The notes below the pieces were generated by a model, which ran no database searches, was not told where the DNA came from, and worked only from the letters and a program-made list of their open reading frames with translations. A program made the translations under genes and the position numbers. This document shows positions 17,972 to 25,948 of a stretch of DNA of 64,000 bases, piece after piece (positions within the stretch are counted from its first letter, which is position 1; every line of letters begins with the position of its first letter). Where the stretch lies: the NCBI GenBank assembly GCA_964450955.1, contig CAYVFI010000006.1, forward strand, positions 1 to 64,000, written 5' to 3'. Origin of the DNA: CAYNWT01 sp964450955. Its GTDB lineage: Bacteria; Planctomycetota; Planctomycetia; Planctomycetales; Planctomycetaceae.

Positions 17972-18270
17972 GAATGCAGTCCGAGTGCAGTGATTCGGTC
18001 TTGTAGATACGCCAGGCTAATCTCGCCAACGAGGAACTCTTTCAGAGGCGACGTCGCGCCTTTGAATAGTGTGAGCTGGGACTTGCGGAGGTTCAGAGAG
18101 CTGGCCAGCAGTTGAATGATGGCGTCGTTGGCTTTGCCTTTTTCGGGGGCTTCGGTGACCGAAACTTTCAGCCGCCCGGCATGGAATCCTGTGACGGCAT
18201 TCTTCTTCGCTTTGGGATACGCTTTGACGGGCAGCAGTACGCCTGCTTCCACTGCCACCAGACTAACCAC
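17968..18270 (-). CDS. DUF167 (YggU) family protein
   Basis: About 100 residues. Typical DUF167 blocks are present: VKAYPKAKKNAV, GRLKVSVTEAPEKGKANDAI and LFKGATSPLKEFLV. Function is unknown, but the gene commonly neighbours yggS, as here. GTG at 18270 is preferred: it gives an eight-base overlap with the yggS stop, and GAAGGGCTGGG lies upstream. A longer frame to 18348 would run deep into yggS. GTG 18258 and 18252 are other options. Confidence 0.85.
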   Translation of the reverse strand: MVSLVAVEAGVLLPVKAYPKAKKNAVTGFHAGRLKVSVTEAPEKGKANDAIIQLLASSLNLRKSQLTLFKGATSPLKEFLVGEISLAYLQDRITALGLHS

Positions 18271-18961
18271 GATATCCCAGCCCTTCGAACAGCCGGCTGC
18301 CGACACGAACGATCGTGGCCCCTTCCTCGATAGCCACCTCAAAATCACCGCTCATGCCCATGGAAAGTTCGGACAGTTCCAATCCGGTGCTGGTGGCGAG
18401 TTGGTCTCGCAGTTCGCGAAGGTTACTGAAGACACAGCGCGTGCTTTCCGCGTCACCGGCGGGAGCCATGGTCATGAGACCGGCGACGTGGACGCTTTTG
18501 AGATCTGTCAGCTTTGCAGCTTCTTTGCGAAGTGTCTCGGGTGTGAAGCCGGCTTTCGCAGATTCGCCGGAAACGTTGACCTCAATCAAAACGCGCGGGT
18601 GCAGTTGCAATTCGGTTCCGATTAGTTCGATGCGGTCCAGCAGTCGCCAGGAATCGACGGAGTGGATCGTGTGTGCCAGGGGTAGTGAGAGTCGGACTTT
18701 GTTGCGCTGCAGTTGGCCGATTAAGTGCCACTGGATCTTATCGTCGAATTGAGGAACACGTTCGGCAAGTTGCTGGGGTCGGTTCTCACCGAAGATTGGA
18801 TGAACCCCGCTAAGGCTGGCGACCCATTCATCCTGCGCATACTTGGTGACGGCGACCAGTGTCACATTGTCAGACGTACGGCCGCTGCGCGCGGCTGCTT
18901 CCGCGATACGTTGTTTTACAGCGGCCACGTTGGCTTTGATTGTTTCGTTGATATCAGGCAT
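18263..18961 (-). CDS. YggS-family PLP homeostasis protein
   Basis: A 232-residue pyridoxal-phosphate-binding TIM-barrel protein of the YggS/PLPBP family. The PLP lysine is K40 in VAVTKYAQDE. Further family blocks are FGENRPQQL, WHLIGQLQRNK, IEVNVSGESAKAGF and LSMGMSGDFEVAIEEGATIVRVGS. It controls PLP supply and amino-acid balance. ATG 18961 matches the family N-terminus; the frame extends further upstream into the SDR gene but without conservation. Eight bases separate it from the upstream SDR stop. Confidence 0.94.
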   Translation of the reverse strand: MPDINETIKANVAAVKQRIAEAAARSGRTSDNVTLVAVTKYAQDEWVASLSGVHPIFGENRPQQLAERVPQFDDKIQWHLIGQLQRNKVRLSLPLAHTIHSVDSWRLLDRIELIGTELQLHPRVLIEVNVSGESAKAGFTPETLRKEAAKLTDLKSVHVAGLMTMAPAGDAESTRCVFSNLRELRDQLATSTGLELSELSMGMSGDFEVAIEEGATIVRVGSRLFEGLGYRG

Positions 18962-18969
18962 GACCGCGA

Positions 18970-19758
18970 TCAGTCCAGTGGGATGGGCCAGTTGATTCCG
19001 GCGGAGACGCCTCCGTCGACGTACATGCATTGACCAGTCATGAACGCTGAGGCTTTCGATGCAAGAAACACAGCCGCGCCAACCATGTCTTCGGGGACGC
19101 CGAGTCGCTTAAGCGGTGTGTTTTTATCGGCCCAGTCCTGCATTGTAGGATCGGACCAGAGTTTGTTGGTGAGATCGGTCAGGATAAAGCCGGGGCACAG
19201 CGAGTTGACTCGAACGTTGTGCGGCCCCCACTCCATCGCCAGAGTCCGCGTCATCATGGCCATGCCACCTTTGCTCATCGCGTATGGGGCGACGCCTTTT
19301 AGCGGAGCATAGGTGTTAAGCGATTCGATGTTGATCTGGACGCCGCCACCTTGCTGAATCATGTGCCGACCAGCTTCCTGACACATCAGGAACGCGCCCT
19401 TCAGGTTGATGTCGAGTATGAAATCGTAGTCGTCTTCGGTAACCGTCTCTGCCTTTTTGCGCCGGTTTACTCCGGCAACATTAATCAGAATATCGATACG
19501 GCCGTGTTCCTGAATGACGTTGGCGACACAGGCTTTGATGTCGTCAGGTTTGGCAACATCGCAAACGAACCAGGAAACCTGGCCGCCGTTTTCCGCGAGT
19601 TCTGCAGTTGCCGATTTGAGAACCTCTTCGTCACGGCTGCAAATGATGACCTTCGCGCCGCGATCGACAAAGCCGGCGGCGATACCCTTGCCGATTCCGC
19701 GGCTGCCGCCAGTGATAAGTGTGACCTGGTCTTTGACGCAGAAAAGATCGTTGCTCAC
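18970..19758 (-). CDS. SDR family oxidoreductase
   Basis: A 262-residue short-chain dehydrogenase. The cofactor loop is TGGSRGIGKGIA, followed by SRDEEV (an Arg suggesting NADP use), NVAGVNRR, and an active site with YAMSKGG (Tyr, Lys). In the catalytic serine area the sequence reads INIESLNTYAPLKGVAPY. A C-terminal MYVDGG motif closes the fold. It resembles gluconate 5-dehydrogenase-type enzymes; the substrate is uncertain. GTG 19758 is chosen because GAGGA lies about eight bases upstream and the coding pattern stops there. Confidence 0.88.
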   Translation of the reverse strand: MSNDLFCVKDQVTLITGGSRGIGKGIAAGFVDRGAKVIICSRDEEVLKSATAELAENGGQVSWFVCDVAKPDDIKACVANVIQEHGRIDILINVAGVNRRKKAETVTEDDYDFILDINLKGAFLMCQEAGRHMIQQGGGVQINIESLNTYAPLKGVAPYAMSKGGMAMMTRTLAMEWGPHNVRVNSLCPGFILTDLTNKLWSDPTMQDWADKNTPLKRLGVPEDMVGAAVFLASKASAFMTGQCMYVDGGVSAGINWPIPLD

Positions 19759-19949
19759 GGTGTAGGTCCTCAAGAGTGGTTTCGTACCGAGGGCGAATCT
19801 TAGCGATTCCGAAACCGAAGAGCATCGGCTGCGGGGCGGTCGTGCGGTTTGGCCGAAAATCTGTTCAAGAGAAGGTCCGGCGGCGATATCTGGTTCAAAC
19901 AGTGGCCAGGTTAATGTCGCTGCTGTACACCGATGGGATGGGGTTTTGC

Positions 19950-20777
19950 TTAGCCAAGCCAGGTTCCGTGAAACACGTCCGTGACCGGTCCGGTCATGAG
20001 CACTGCCCCGCCTTCTGACCATTCGATGTCCAGCGATCCGCCGGGCAACGAGACGGTGACCGAACGGTCGGTCAGATCATTGAGAACCGCAGCGACGACA
20101 GCCGCGCACGCGCCGGTTCCGCAGGCTAAAGTCTCGCCGGTGCCGCGTTCCCACACTCGAAGGCGCATGTTGCTGCGGTCGGCAATTTCCGCGAACCCGA
20201 CGTTTGTTTTGTTTGGGAAAGCGGTGTGTGATTCAAGTTGTGGGCCGAGTTTGCGAACTGGTGCGGTGTCTACGGAGCTGCAAAACAGAACGCAGTGCGG
20301 GTTCCCCATGGAAACGCATGTGACCTGATGTTGGCCATTGTCGGCCGTGATTTGAGCAGCGACGCACGGTGACAGCGTGGTGGGAATGTTGGCCGGTGTA
20401 AGAATCGGCTGTCCCATGTTGATTCGAACCGAACCGGTGCCGGCGGCATTCTCAAGTACAGTCGCGGTCAAGAGGCCGCGTGGAGTCGCGATGGTGAGTT
20501 CGTCTGAATGGCAGAGGCCTCGATTTCGCAGGAACCAGGCCACGCATCGCAGGGCGTTTCCGCACATTTCGGCTTCGCTGCCGTCTGCGTTAAACATCCG
20601 CATTTCTGCATCAGCGTCCTGGGACGGCAGGATGAGCACCAGCCCATCCCCGCCGATTCCAAAGTGCCTGTCACTCACGCGCCGCGCGAGGTTTGGTAGG
20701 TTGTCGGGTAACGACTCATCAAATGCGTTGATGTAAATGTAGTCGTTACCCGCCCCATGCATTTTGTGAAAATGCAC
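19950..20777 (-). CDS. dapF: diaminopimelate epimerase
   Basis: A 275-residue enzyme converting LL- to meso-diaminopimelate for lysine and peptidoglycan. The N-terminus FHKMHGAGNDYIYIN is diagnostic. The two catalytic cysteines are C72 in AEMCGNALRC and C219 in LACGTGAC. A two-fold repeated domain layout and normal length support function. It begins five bases after the thioredoxin lipoprotein stop, so both likely share a transcript. Presence of DapF agrees with planctomycetes having peptidoglycan. Confidence 0.96.
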   Translation of the reverse strand: MHFHKMHGAGNDYIYINAFDESLPDNLPNLARRVSDRHFGIGGDGLVLILPSQDADAEMRMFNADGSEAEMCGNALRCVAWFLRNRGLCHSDELTIATPRGLLTATVLENAAGTGSVRINMGQPILTPANIPTTLSPCVAAQITADNGQHQVTCVSMGNPHCVLFCSSVDTAPVRKLGPQLESHTAFPNKTNVGFAEIADRSNMRLRVWERGTGETLACGTGACAAVVAAVLNDLTDRSVTVSLPGGSLDIEWSEGGAVLMTGPVTDVFHGTWLG

Positions 20778-20782
20778 GTTGG

Positions 20783-21295
20783 TTACTGAGCAGCTTCCAG
20801 AGCTGTCTTGAGTTCTTCAATCGTTTCGCCAGGCTGAAAGCCCAGGAATCGCTTTTGAATTTCGTCACCTTTCAGGACAATGAGCGTCGGCATGCCTTCG
20901 ACTTCATACTTCGCCGCCAGGTCCTGGCTTTTGTCGACATCAACTTCGACAAACTTCGCTTTGCCCTCAAATTCTTCAGCAAGCTCGTGAAGTGCCGGCT
21001 TCAGTTTTTGGCAGGGGCCGCACCACGTTGCGGTGAAGTCAATCAGGGTGACGCTGTTCTCAGCAAGAGTCTTGGTGAGTCCGTCGGCGTCCACTTCAGA
21101 AACCAGTTGACTGTGATCATCGCTGTGAGCAGCGTCGTCGTGCGCCATGTCGTCATGTGCAGCATCATCGTGGGCGTGGTCAGCTGTGTCGGCTGTCGCT
21201 GGTTCTGTAGACGTTTCCGCTGTGGGCGTGTCGACGGGTTCGGCGCATCCGGCAACCAGACCTGCAAATAGACCGCATAGAAAAAGATGCTTCAT
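20783..21295 (-). CDS. thioredoxin lipoprotein with His/Asp-rich linker
   Basis: A 170-residue exported thioredoxin. The lipobox is LVAGC (C17), giving a lipid anchor. A low-complexity linker at residues 40-61 alternates His, Asp and Ala and could bind metal. The thioredoxin domain runs from about residue 64 with the active site WCGPC (C92, C95) and cis-proline in EGMPTLIVLKG. It likely reduces envelope disulfides. It is the Cys-containing paralogue of the TGA-containing thioredoxin directly upstream. Confidence 0.92.
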   Translation of the reverse strand: MKHLFLCGLFAGLVAGCAEPVDTPTAETSTEPATADTADHAHDDAAHDDMAHDDAAHSDDHSQLVSEVDADGLTKTLAENSVTLIDFTATWCGPCQKLKPALHELAEEFEGKAKFVEVDVDKSQDLAAKYEVEGMPTLIVLKGDEIQKRFLGFQPGETIEELKTALEAAQ

Positions 21296-21421
21296 GGTTC
21301 TTCTTTTCGAGTGTCAGCAGTGGCTTCAAAGTGTTTTGGTAAGTCACCCGGGACGGCACCGGTTTGGGTGCGTCTCGGACTGAGCGTTACGTTTCCGTAC
21401 GGCCGCTCGACCGCACGGTAT

Positions 21422-21454
21422 AAAAAAAGCGGACAGCAACCAAGTGCCGTCCGC
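21422..21454 (-). terminator. rho-independent terminator after TGA-thioredoxin
   Basis: On the minus strand, GCGGACGGCA pairs with TGCTGTCCGC (10 bp, loop of six), followed by seven T. It lies 26 bases beyond the final TAA of the thioredoxin gene. It therefore ends a transcript that includes the part downstream of the in-frame TGA. Confidence 0.9.
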
Positions 21455-21479
21455 CATTCGTGACTGTGCTCGACGATTT

Positions 21480-21908
21480 TTAATTCAGCGCCTGAATCAA
21501 CTCGTCCTTGATTTCGGAATCCATGGCACCAAGAACTCGGCCGACCTCTTTGCCGCCCTTGAACACGATTGTGGTGGGGTACCCTTCCACATTGTACTTC
21601 TGCACCAATTCTGGCGAATCGTCTCCGTCGACCTTTGCGAAACCTGCTTTGCCAGCGAACTCGCCGGCGATTTTCACGAGCTTAGGCTCGAGAACTTTGC
21701 AGGGACCTCACCATACCGCCGAGAACTCGACGATATTGATCGAGTTCTCCGCTAGTAAAGTGTCCAGGCCGGGGCCATCGACCTTGTCCAGGTGAGCTCC
21801 TGCTTCGCTCTCCGTGGACGTCGCCGTAGCGGTAGTGTCCGACGGCTCAGCACAGCCAAAGCTAAGTAGGCAGAGGCAGAGCCCGCCTAACGATAAGAGG
21901 CGTTTCAT
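21480..21908 (-). CDS. thioredoxin lipoprotein, in-frame TGA at catalytic Cys (probable selenoprotein)
   Basis: A 142-residue exported thioredoxin if TGA at 21710-21708 is read through. Signal and lipid-box region: MKRLLSLGGLCLCLLSFGC (C19). The active site reads FSAVW-TGA-GPCKVLEPKL, so the first redox cysteine of WCGPC is replaced by TGA at codon 67 while the second (C70) remains. Everything after the TGA is an intact thioredoxin, including GYPTTIVFKGG, ending at TAA. Selenocysteine at exactly this position is known from other redox selenoproteins. A simple nonsense mutation or a base error are alternatives. ATG 21908 has GGAG eight bases upstream. It is a tandem paralogue of the downstream WCGPC thioredoxin. 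Confidence 0.75.
21673..21694 (-). promoter_or_regulatory. candidate SECIS-like hairpin after the TGA
   Basis: Starting 13 bases after the TGA, UUC-U-CGAGC pairs with GCUCG-U-GAA around a CUAA loop, with a U-U mismatch. The apical loop lies 22-26 bases past the TGA, the distance window of bacterial SECIS elements. The loop lacks the G expected near its 5-prime side in the common consensus, which weakens the call. Confidence 0.35.
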
Positions 21909-22120
21909 CAATTACTCTCCGGTTTCTTTGGTAATCCGACCAAGGTTAGGCGAAATCCTATGGTTTCCACCTCGTTTTCGTCGATTCTCATTCCTAGAAT
22001 ATCGGCGACCGGCTTAACGGGTAGTACTGGATTGTTGTAGATCCGTAAAATCGCGATTCCCGTTAGGTCGGAAAGTGTGAATTCAAACGTTTGGAACCAA
22101 TTAGAGAAGGTCGGATTCCG

Positions 22121-22450
22121 ATGGCCGTCAAATTGACAGAAGCAGCAGCAGGCGAAATCAAGCGGGTGATGGAAGAGCAAAACTTCGATGGCAAGGTGCT
22201 TCGAGTTGGTATCGCCGCCGGTGGTTGTAGCGGCTTCCAGTACTCACTCACCTTCGATGAAAGCTGGGATGAGGCGAAAGACCACATGACCGAACAGCAC
22301 GGTGTGCAGATGGTCGTGGACAAGCGCAGTGACCTGCACCTTGATGGTACGACCCTGGATTTCTACACCGGTCTCGAAAAACGCGGCTTCACGTTCGACA
22401 ATCCGAACACAGTGAAGAGCTGCGGTTGCGGAAGCAGCTTCTCAGCGTAG
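22121..22450 (+). CDS. IscA/ErpA-type iron-sulfur carrier
   Basis: A 109-residue A-type carrier. The three cluster ligands are the cysteine in AAGGCSGFQYSL and the pair in KSCGCGSSFSA at the C-terminus. It transfers Fe-S clusters to apoproteins. ATG 22121 (MAVKLTEAA) matches the family start; an in-frame ATG ten codons earlier is less likely. It is divergent from the TGA-thioredoxin, with a shared ~210-base upstream region. No isc or suf genes are adjacent. Confidence 0.93.
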   Translation: MAVKLTEAAAGEIKRVMEEQNFDGKVLRVGIAAGGCSGFQYSLTFDESWDEAKDHMTEQHGVQMVVDKRSDLHLDGTTLDFYTGLEKRGFTFDNPNTVKSCGCGSSFSA

Positions 22451-22467
22451 TTGCTGTTATAGAACAC

Positions 22468-22497
22468 AAAGCCGGCGGCTGATGTCGTCGGCTTTTT
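22468..22497 (+). terminator. rho-independent terminator of the IscA-type gene
   Basis: AAAGCCG (22468-22474) pairs with CGGCTTT (22489-22495), with further pairing inside, and ends in a five-T run. It is 18 bases after the stop codon. Confidence 0.85.
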
Positions 22498-22550
22498 CTA
22501 TGCGCTGACGGTTATTGTTGCCAGCAAAGTGAAAGTGGAGGCTCTCATCC

Positions 22551-22664
22551 ATGTCGCGTTGTTTGGCTTGCCTTGCAGTCATGACAGCTGCGTTGGTCGG
22601 TTGCGGGCATGAGGTCGCGGTTACTCCCGCTGACTTGAGCGAACAAACGCCGTCGGAGCGGTAA
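22551..22664 (+). CDS. 37-residue small lipoprotein
   Basis: Too short for ordinary gene calling. The frame starts MSRCLACLAVMTAALVGCGH and ends at TAA 22662-22664. It has a hydrophobic leader and a clean lipobox (LVGC, Cys18), leaving a mature peptide of about 20 residues. GGAGG at 22537-22541 lies nine bases before the ATG. It stands alone between the IscA terminator and an SDR gene. Whether the lipopeptide has a role or is the stub of a larger lipoprotein cannot be told. Confidence 0.55.
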   Translation: MSRCLACLAVMTAALVGCGHEVAVTPADLSEQTPSER

Positions 22665-22771
22665 GTGCCCGTGGTGACTTGAAGTTTTCGGTTTGGATAT
22701 CAGATAGTCACGGCTCACAAGAGAAGTAAGCGTGTGCCGTAACTCGCTGTTCGACAGGAAACGATCAATCG

Positions 22772-23548
22772 ATGAAGAACAAAAACTACCTCGTTACCGG
22801 TGCTTCAATGGGAATCGGCCGCGCGATTGCGGTGGCGATTGCTGAGGAAGGTGGCAATGTCGCGATTAATGATTTGTTGCACACCGATCAGACAGAAGAG
22901 GTAGCCGAAGCCGTCCGAGCGGCGGGTGGGAAAGCTCTTATTTGTCAGGCGGATGTTTCTGAACAAGCAAAAGTCGAAGAGATGGTTCAAACCGTCGTTG
23001 CCGAATTTGGCAGCCTGGACGGGTTCGTTTCGAACGCCGTCTACAGCGATCGCGAACCGATGATTGACGCCGACATGGATGGCTTTAAGCGGACGATCGA
23101 TGTCTCCATGTGGGGCGCGTTTTTTGGACTGCGAGCCGCGTCGAAACAAATGGTGAAGCAGGGGCAGGGCGGTTCGGTTGTCATCGTGAGTTCTCCGCAC
23201 GCGCATATCCCGTTTCCGACTGCGATGGCTTACAACATGGCCAAAGCGGCGATCGACCAGATGGCTCGAACCGCTGCGATTGAACTTATCAAGCACAAGA
23301 TTCGCGTCAACATCATGCACCCGGGGTGGATTGATACACCAGGCGAACGCAAGTTCTTCAGCGAAGACGACATGCAGGCCGGGGGGCAGCAACTGCCATG
23401 GGGCCGGCATGGTCGTCCGGAAGAAATCGGAAACGGTGTCGCCTGGATGCTGTCCGATAAAGCGGAATACATGACCGGCAGCACTGTGACGATGGACGGC
23501 GGCGTGGGTTTGCCGTGGTGGTCTAACCGTGAAGACGGCGGGCTGTGA
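22772..23548 (+). CDS. SDR family oxidoreductase
   Basis: A 258-residue short-chain dehydrogenase. Cofactor loop TGASMGIGRAIA, then adenine-pocket ADVSE; where NNAG is usual it reads SNAVYS. The catalytic Ser is in VIVSSPHAH and the Tyr/Lys pair in YNMAKAA. PGWIDTPGER and MTGSTVTMDGG complete the fold. It is probably a glucose 1-dehydrogenase-like or sugar-modifying enzyme; substrate unknown. The altered NNAG motif is mild and need not abolish activity. Confidence 0.88.
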   Translation: MKNKNYLVTGASMGIGRAIAVAIAEEGGNVAINDLLHTDQTEEVAEAVRAAGGKALICQADVSEQAKVEEMVQTVVAEFGSLDGFVSNAVYSDREPMIDADMDGFKRTIDVSMWGAFFGLRAASKQMVKQGQGGSVVIVSSPHAHIPFPTAMAYNMAKAAIDQMARTAAIELIKHKIRVNIMHPGWIDTPGERKFFSEDDMQAGGQQLPWGRHGRPEEIGNGVAWMLSDKAEYMTGSTVTMDGGVGLPWWSNREDGGL

Positions 23549-23694
23549 ACCAGGGTTCGCTGCGTGGGCCGCGAAGGTTTCAGCTTTCAAACCCAGTTCG
23601 CACTGTGTGGAGCCGCCTCGACAGCGGCGAACATCAGTCACCAATTTCAACACTGGTTCGCACAGCGGGCCCTACTTCGAATCGATTCACTTCT

Positions 23695-24231
23695 ATGTCC
23701 GAATGGCTCGACAAATTCAACGAAACCGCGAAGCTCATCCAGAAATGCGAATACGCTGAAGCGGCAGAGATTCTTAACTCGCTTGAACCCACCATCCGGG
23801 CTCAGCCAGAACTGACGGGTAACACGTACGTCCTGTTTGAAGTGCGGCGGGCGTCGGTATATTCGGCTTTGGGAAAGCAGGAGGAATCGTTGGCTCGGTT
23901 CCAGTCAGCGATGAAGCTTGCGTTCCATGAGGTCCAGGACCCAATGGAGGTTCAAAGCGTCGTGAAGAAGATGCTGGACGCGATTTGCGAGTGGGAGGAA
24001 TGGAAACTCCTGCACCAAATTGCCACCAATCTGATGACATTTTCGCAGCAGCAAAACATGTCCGGCGTCGGGCTAATCGCGGCGTGGTACATGCCGTACG
24101 CGTTTAAAGGCCTGGGGCAAATTGATGATGCTCGCCAACATGCTCAAGCGATCGTCGAGCGGCTGGAAGCATCTGATTCGTTGGATGGAGTTGCCGAGTG
24201 GCGCGAGTTTATTGACTCGTTGGATGGGTGA
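23695..24231 (+). CDS. TPR-like helical protein
   Basis: A 178-residue, wholly helical, cytoplasmic protein. Repeated helix pairs such as YAEAAEILNSLEP, RRASVYSALGKQEESLARFQSAMK and AYAFKGLGQIDDARQHAQAIVERLE (the last read approximately) look like tetratricopeptide repeats. It probably mediates protein contacts. No partner is indicated by neighbours. ATG 23695 begins the conserved-looking part; the frame is open further upstream but overlaps the SDR stop and has unlikely content. Confidence 0.7.
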   Translation: MSEWLDKFNETAKLIQKCEYAEAAEILNSLEPTIRAQPELTGNTYVLFEVRRASVYSALGKQEESLARFQSAMKLAFHEVQDPMEVQSVVKKMLDAICEWEEWKLLHQIATNLMTFSQQQNMSGVGLIAAWYMPYAFKGLGQIDDARQHAQAIVERLEASDSLDGVAEWREFIDSLDG

Positions 24232-24259
24232 ATCGGGGCTCGTAACCTGCATCGCGCGA

Positions 24260-24490
24260 CCGTAGTGGATGAGGCGACGAATCCCTGATGCAATCTGTGA
24301 CATGGATTTGCACAGGCGTCGGGTCAAAAGTCGCTGTCGCGTTGGTCGGGCATGTCACTTCTTCCTTGGAGATTCCTTGTTGGATATTGGATATTCACTG
24401 CTTGTGCAGCGAACCTGGTACCGATTGCGAATTCGACGAACCTCGATAGCCAGCGTGCGGGCTTGGGACTCGTTGCCTCGTCCACTACGG
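24260..24490. mobile_element. 231-bp MITE-like element with 26-bp inverted ends
   Basis: Arm CCGTAGTGGATGAGGCGACG... at 24260-24285 and its inverted partner at 24465-24490 (ending CCTCGTCCACTACGG) match at 23 of 26 bases. Inside lies an inverted copy of the 47-bp dispersed repeat (24350-24396). No protein is encoded. The same end sequence recurs as a tight inverted pair at 37257-37323. The right end lies just past the 3-prime end of pgk. Confidence 0.55.
24350..24396 (-). repeat. dispersed 47-bp repeat, copy 2 (inverted)
   Basis: Reverse complement matches 8810-8856 at 45 of 47 bases. The only differences are in the GGT/AGG triplet before AAGAAGTGACATGC. It is nested inside the MITE-like element. 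Confidence 0.88.
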
Positions 24491-24500
24491 ACGGCGTGTC

Positions 24501-25691
24501 TTAGGCGTCGTCCAGTAGATTGACGGAGTTGAATTCTTTGCCTTCCAGCATTTCAAGGCTGGCTCCGCCGCCGGTGCTGACGTGGGTGACGTTGTCGGCG
24601 TAACCAAGTTGCTGGATGGCGGCTGCGCTATCGCCGCCGCCGATGATGCTGGTTGATTCGCTGTCGGCGATCGCCTGAGCCACAGCTTTGGTGCCGGCGT
24701 CGAATGGTTCCATTTCGAACACGCCCATCGGGCCGTTCCAGACGACTGTCTTCGCGTCGCGAACGATATTTGAGAAGAGTTTTGCCGTTTCAGGGCCGAT
24801 GTCGAGACCTTCGTAGCCATCTGGAATTTCGCCGGCTGCGACGACCAGTTTGTTGCAGTTTGAGTTGAAGTCGTCGCCGCAGTGAGTGTCGACCGGGAGA
24901 ACCAACTTGTCGCCGCCTTCTTTCAACAGCGTCTTGGCCAGATCCACTTTGTCGGGTTCGACCAGGCTCTTGCCGACCTGACCGCCCTGTGCCAATGAGA
25001 ATGTGTAAGCCATGGCTCCACCAATCAGAACCTTGTCGCACACCTTGAGCAGGTTGTCGATGACGTTGATTTTATCGGAGACTTTGGCACCACCAAGGAT
25101 CGCGACAAACGGGCGTTCGGGTTTCGAGATGACGTTGCTTAGGTATTCGATTTCTTTCGCGACCAAATCGCCAACGACTTTCGGAGCATCACCCATTGCG
25201 TTGGGAACGCCAACCATTGAAGCGTGGTCGCGGTGGCAGGTTCCGAATGCGTTGTTGCAATAGATTTCGCCGAACGCGGCCAGCTTCTTTGAGAACGCCT
25301 CGTCGCCGTTCTTTTCAGCGTCGTCGAAACGCAGGTTCTCAAGTACCAATACTTCACCGTTTTGAAGTGACGCGACGGCTTCTTCGGCGTCTGAACCCAC
25401 CGTGTCTTCAGCGAACTTAACGTCCAGGTCCAGGAGTTCGGCCAGGCGTTTGGCTGCAGGTTGCAGGCTGTACTTGGAATTGTCTTCGCCCATTTTTGGG
25501 CGCCCGCAGTGGCTCATGAGAACCAGCTGGCCGCCGCGTTCAATTACCGATTTGATTGCCGGCAACGCCATCGCGATTCGGCGGTCGTCGGTGACGTCCA
25601 GGTGCTCGTCCAGCGGCACGTTGAAGTCCACTCGCATAAGGACTTTCTTGCCGGCAACGTCGATATCGCTGATTGTTTTCTTGGTCGTCAC
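24501..25691 (-). CDS. pgk: phosphoglycerate kinase
   Basis: A 396-residue glycolytic kinase transferring phosphate between 1,3-bisphosphoglycerate and ADP. Blocks in order: KKVLMRVDFNVPLD (substrate site), LMSHCGRPK, FGTCHRDHASMVG, VAILGGAKVSDKI, and the nucleotide region VWNGPMGVFEMEPFDAGT with IIGGGDSAAA. GTG at 25691 (VTTKKTISDIDV) gives normal family length; the frame continues 21 codons upstream without family similarity. The ribosome site there is weak. Confidence 0.95.
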   Translation of the reverse strand: MTTKKTISDIDVAGKKVLMRVDFNVPLDEHLDVTDDRRIAMALPAIKSVIERGGQLVLMSHCGRPKMGEDNSKYSLQPAAKRLAELLDLDVKFAEDTVGSDAEEAVASLQNGEVLVLENLRFDDAEKNGDEAFSKKLAAFGEIYCNNAFGTCHRDHASMVGVPNAMGDAPKVVGDLVAKEIEYLSNVISKPERPFVAILGGAKVSDKINVIDNLLKVCDKVLIGGAMAYTFSLAQGGQVGKSLVEPDKVDLAKTLLKEGGDKLVLPVDTHCGDDFNSNCNKLVVAAGEIPDGYEGLDIGPETAKLFSNIVRDAKTVVWNGPMGVFEMEPFDAGTKAVAQAIADSESTSIIGGGDSAAAIQQLGYADNVTHVSTGGGASLEMLEGKEFNSVNLLDDA

Positions 25692-25783
25692 TTGGGTTCG
25701 TCTTTCGTCGTGTTCAACGTTCGTCAAGTTTGCAAAGAACCGCACCGCTGGCACTCCGCCCCGGGGTTTACGTCAGGGGTTTA

Positions 25784-25803
25784 GCGGCTTTTGCACTATA
25801 CGG
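25784..25803 (+). repeat. arm-like copy of the CGGCTTTTGCACTAC repeat
   Basis: GCGGCTTTTGCACTATACGG resembles the arms of the hairpin at 11174-11227, including the preceding GGGTTTA/GGCTTAA context. No matching inverted arm is close by. It sits in the divergent gap between pgk and the MoaD-like gene. Confidence 0.5.
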
Positions 25804-25948
25804 AGTTCGGTGAGCCTTACTGCACATGGCGCCGATAACCGTTCCAGGTCACCACTATACCCGACGGGTTACAACTCCAACAGTGCCCGTGTCTTCGGCG
25901 ATTTGTTTGTGTAAACTCCGGCCATCCAGGAACAAACGAGGCAGCAAC

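Noticed and set aside
21708..21710. Plain pseudogene caused by a nonsense mutation in the thioredoxin
   Set aside because: Not excluded, but less likely: the frame after the TGA is intact, the stop falls exactly on the redox Cys, and terminator and ribosome site are preserved.
21908..22180. Minus-strand frame between the TGA-thioredoxin and IscA-type genes
   Set aside because: It is antisense to the IscA start and has no family features; the region is more likely the divergent promoter area.
24260..24490. Insertion sequence with transposase
   Set aside because: The element is only 231 bp and encodes no protein; at most it is a non-autonomous derivative.
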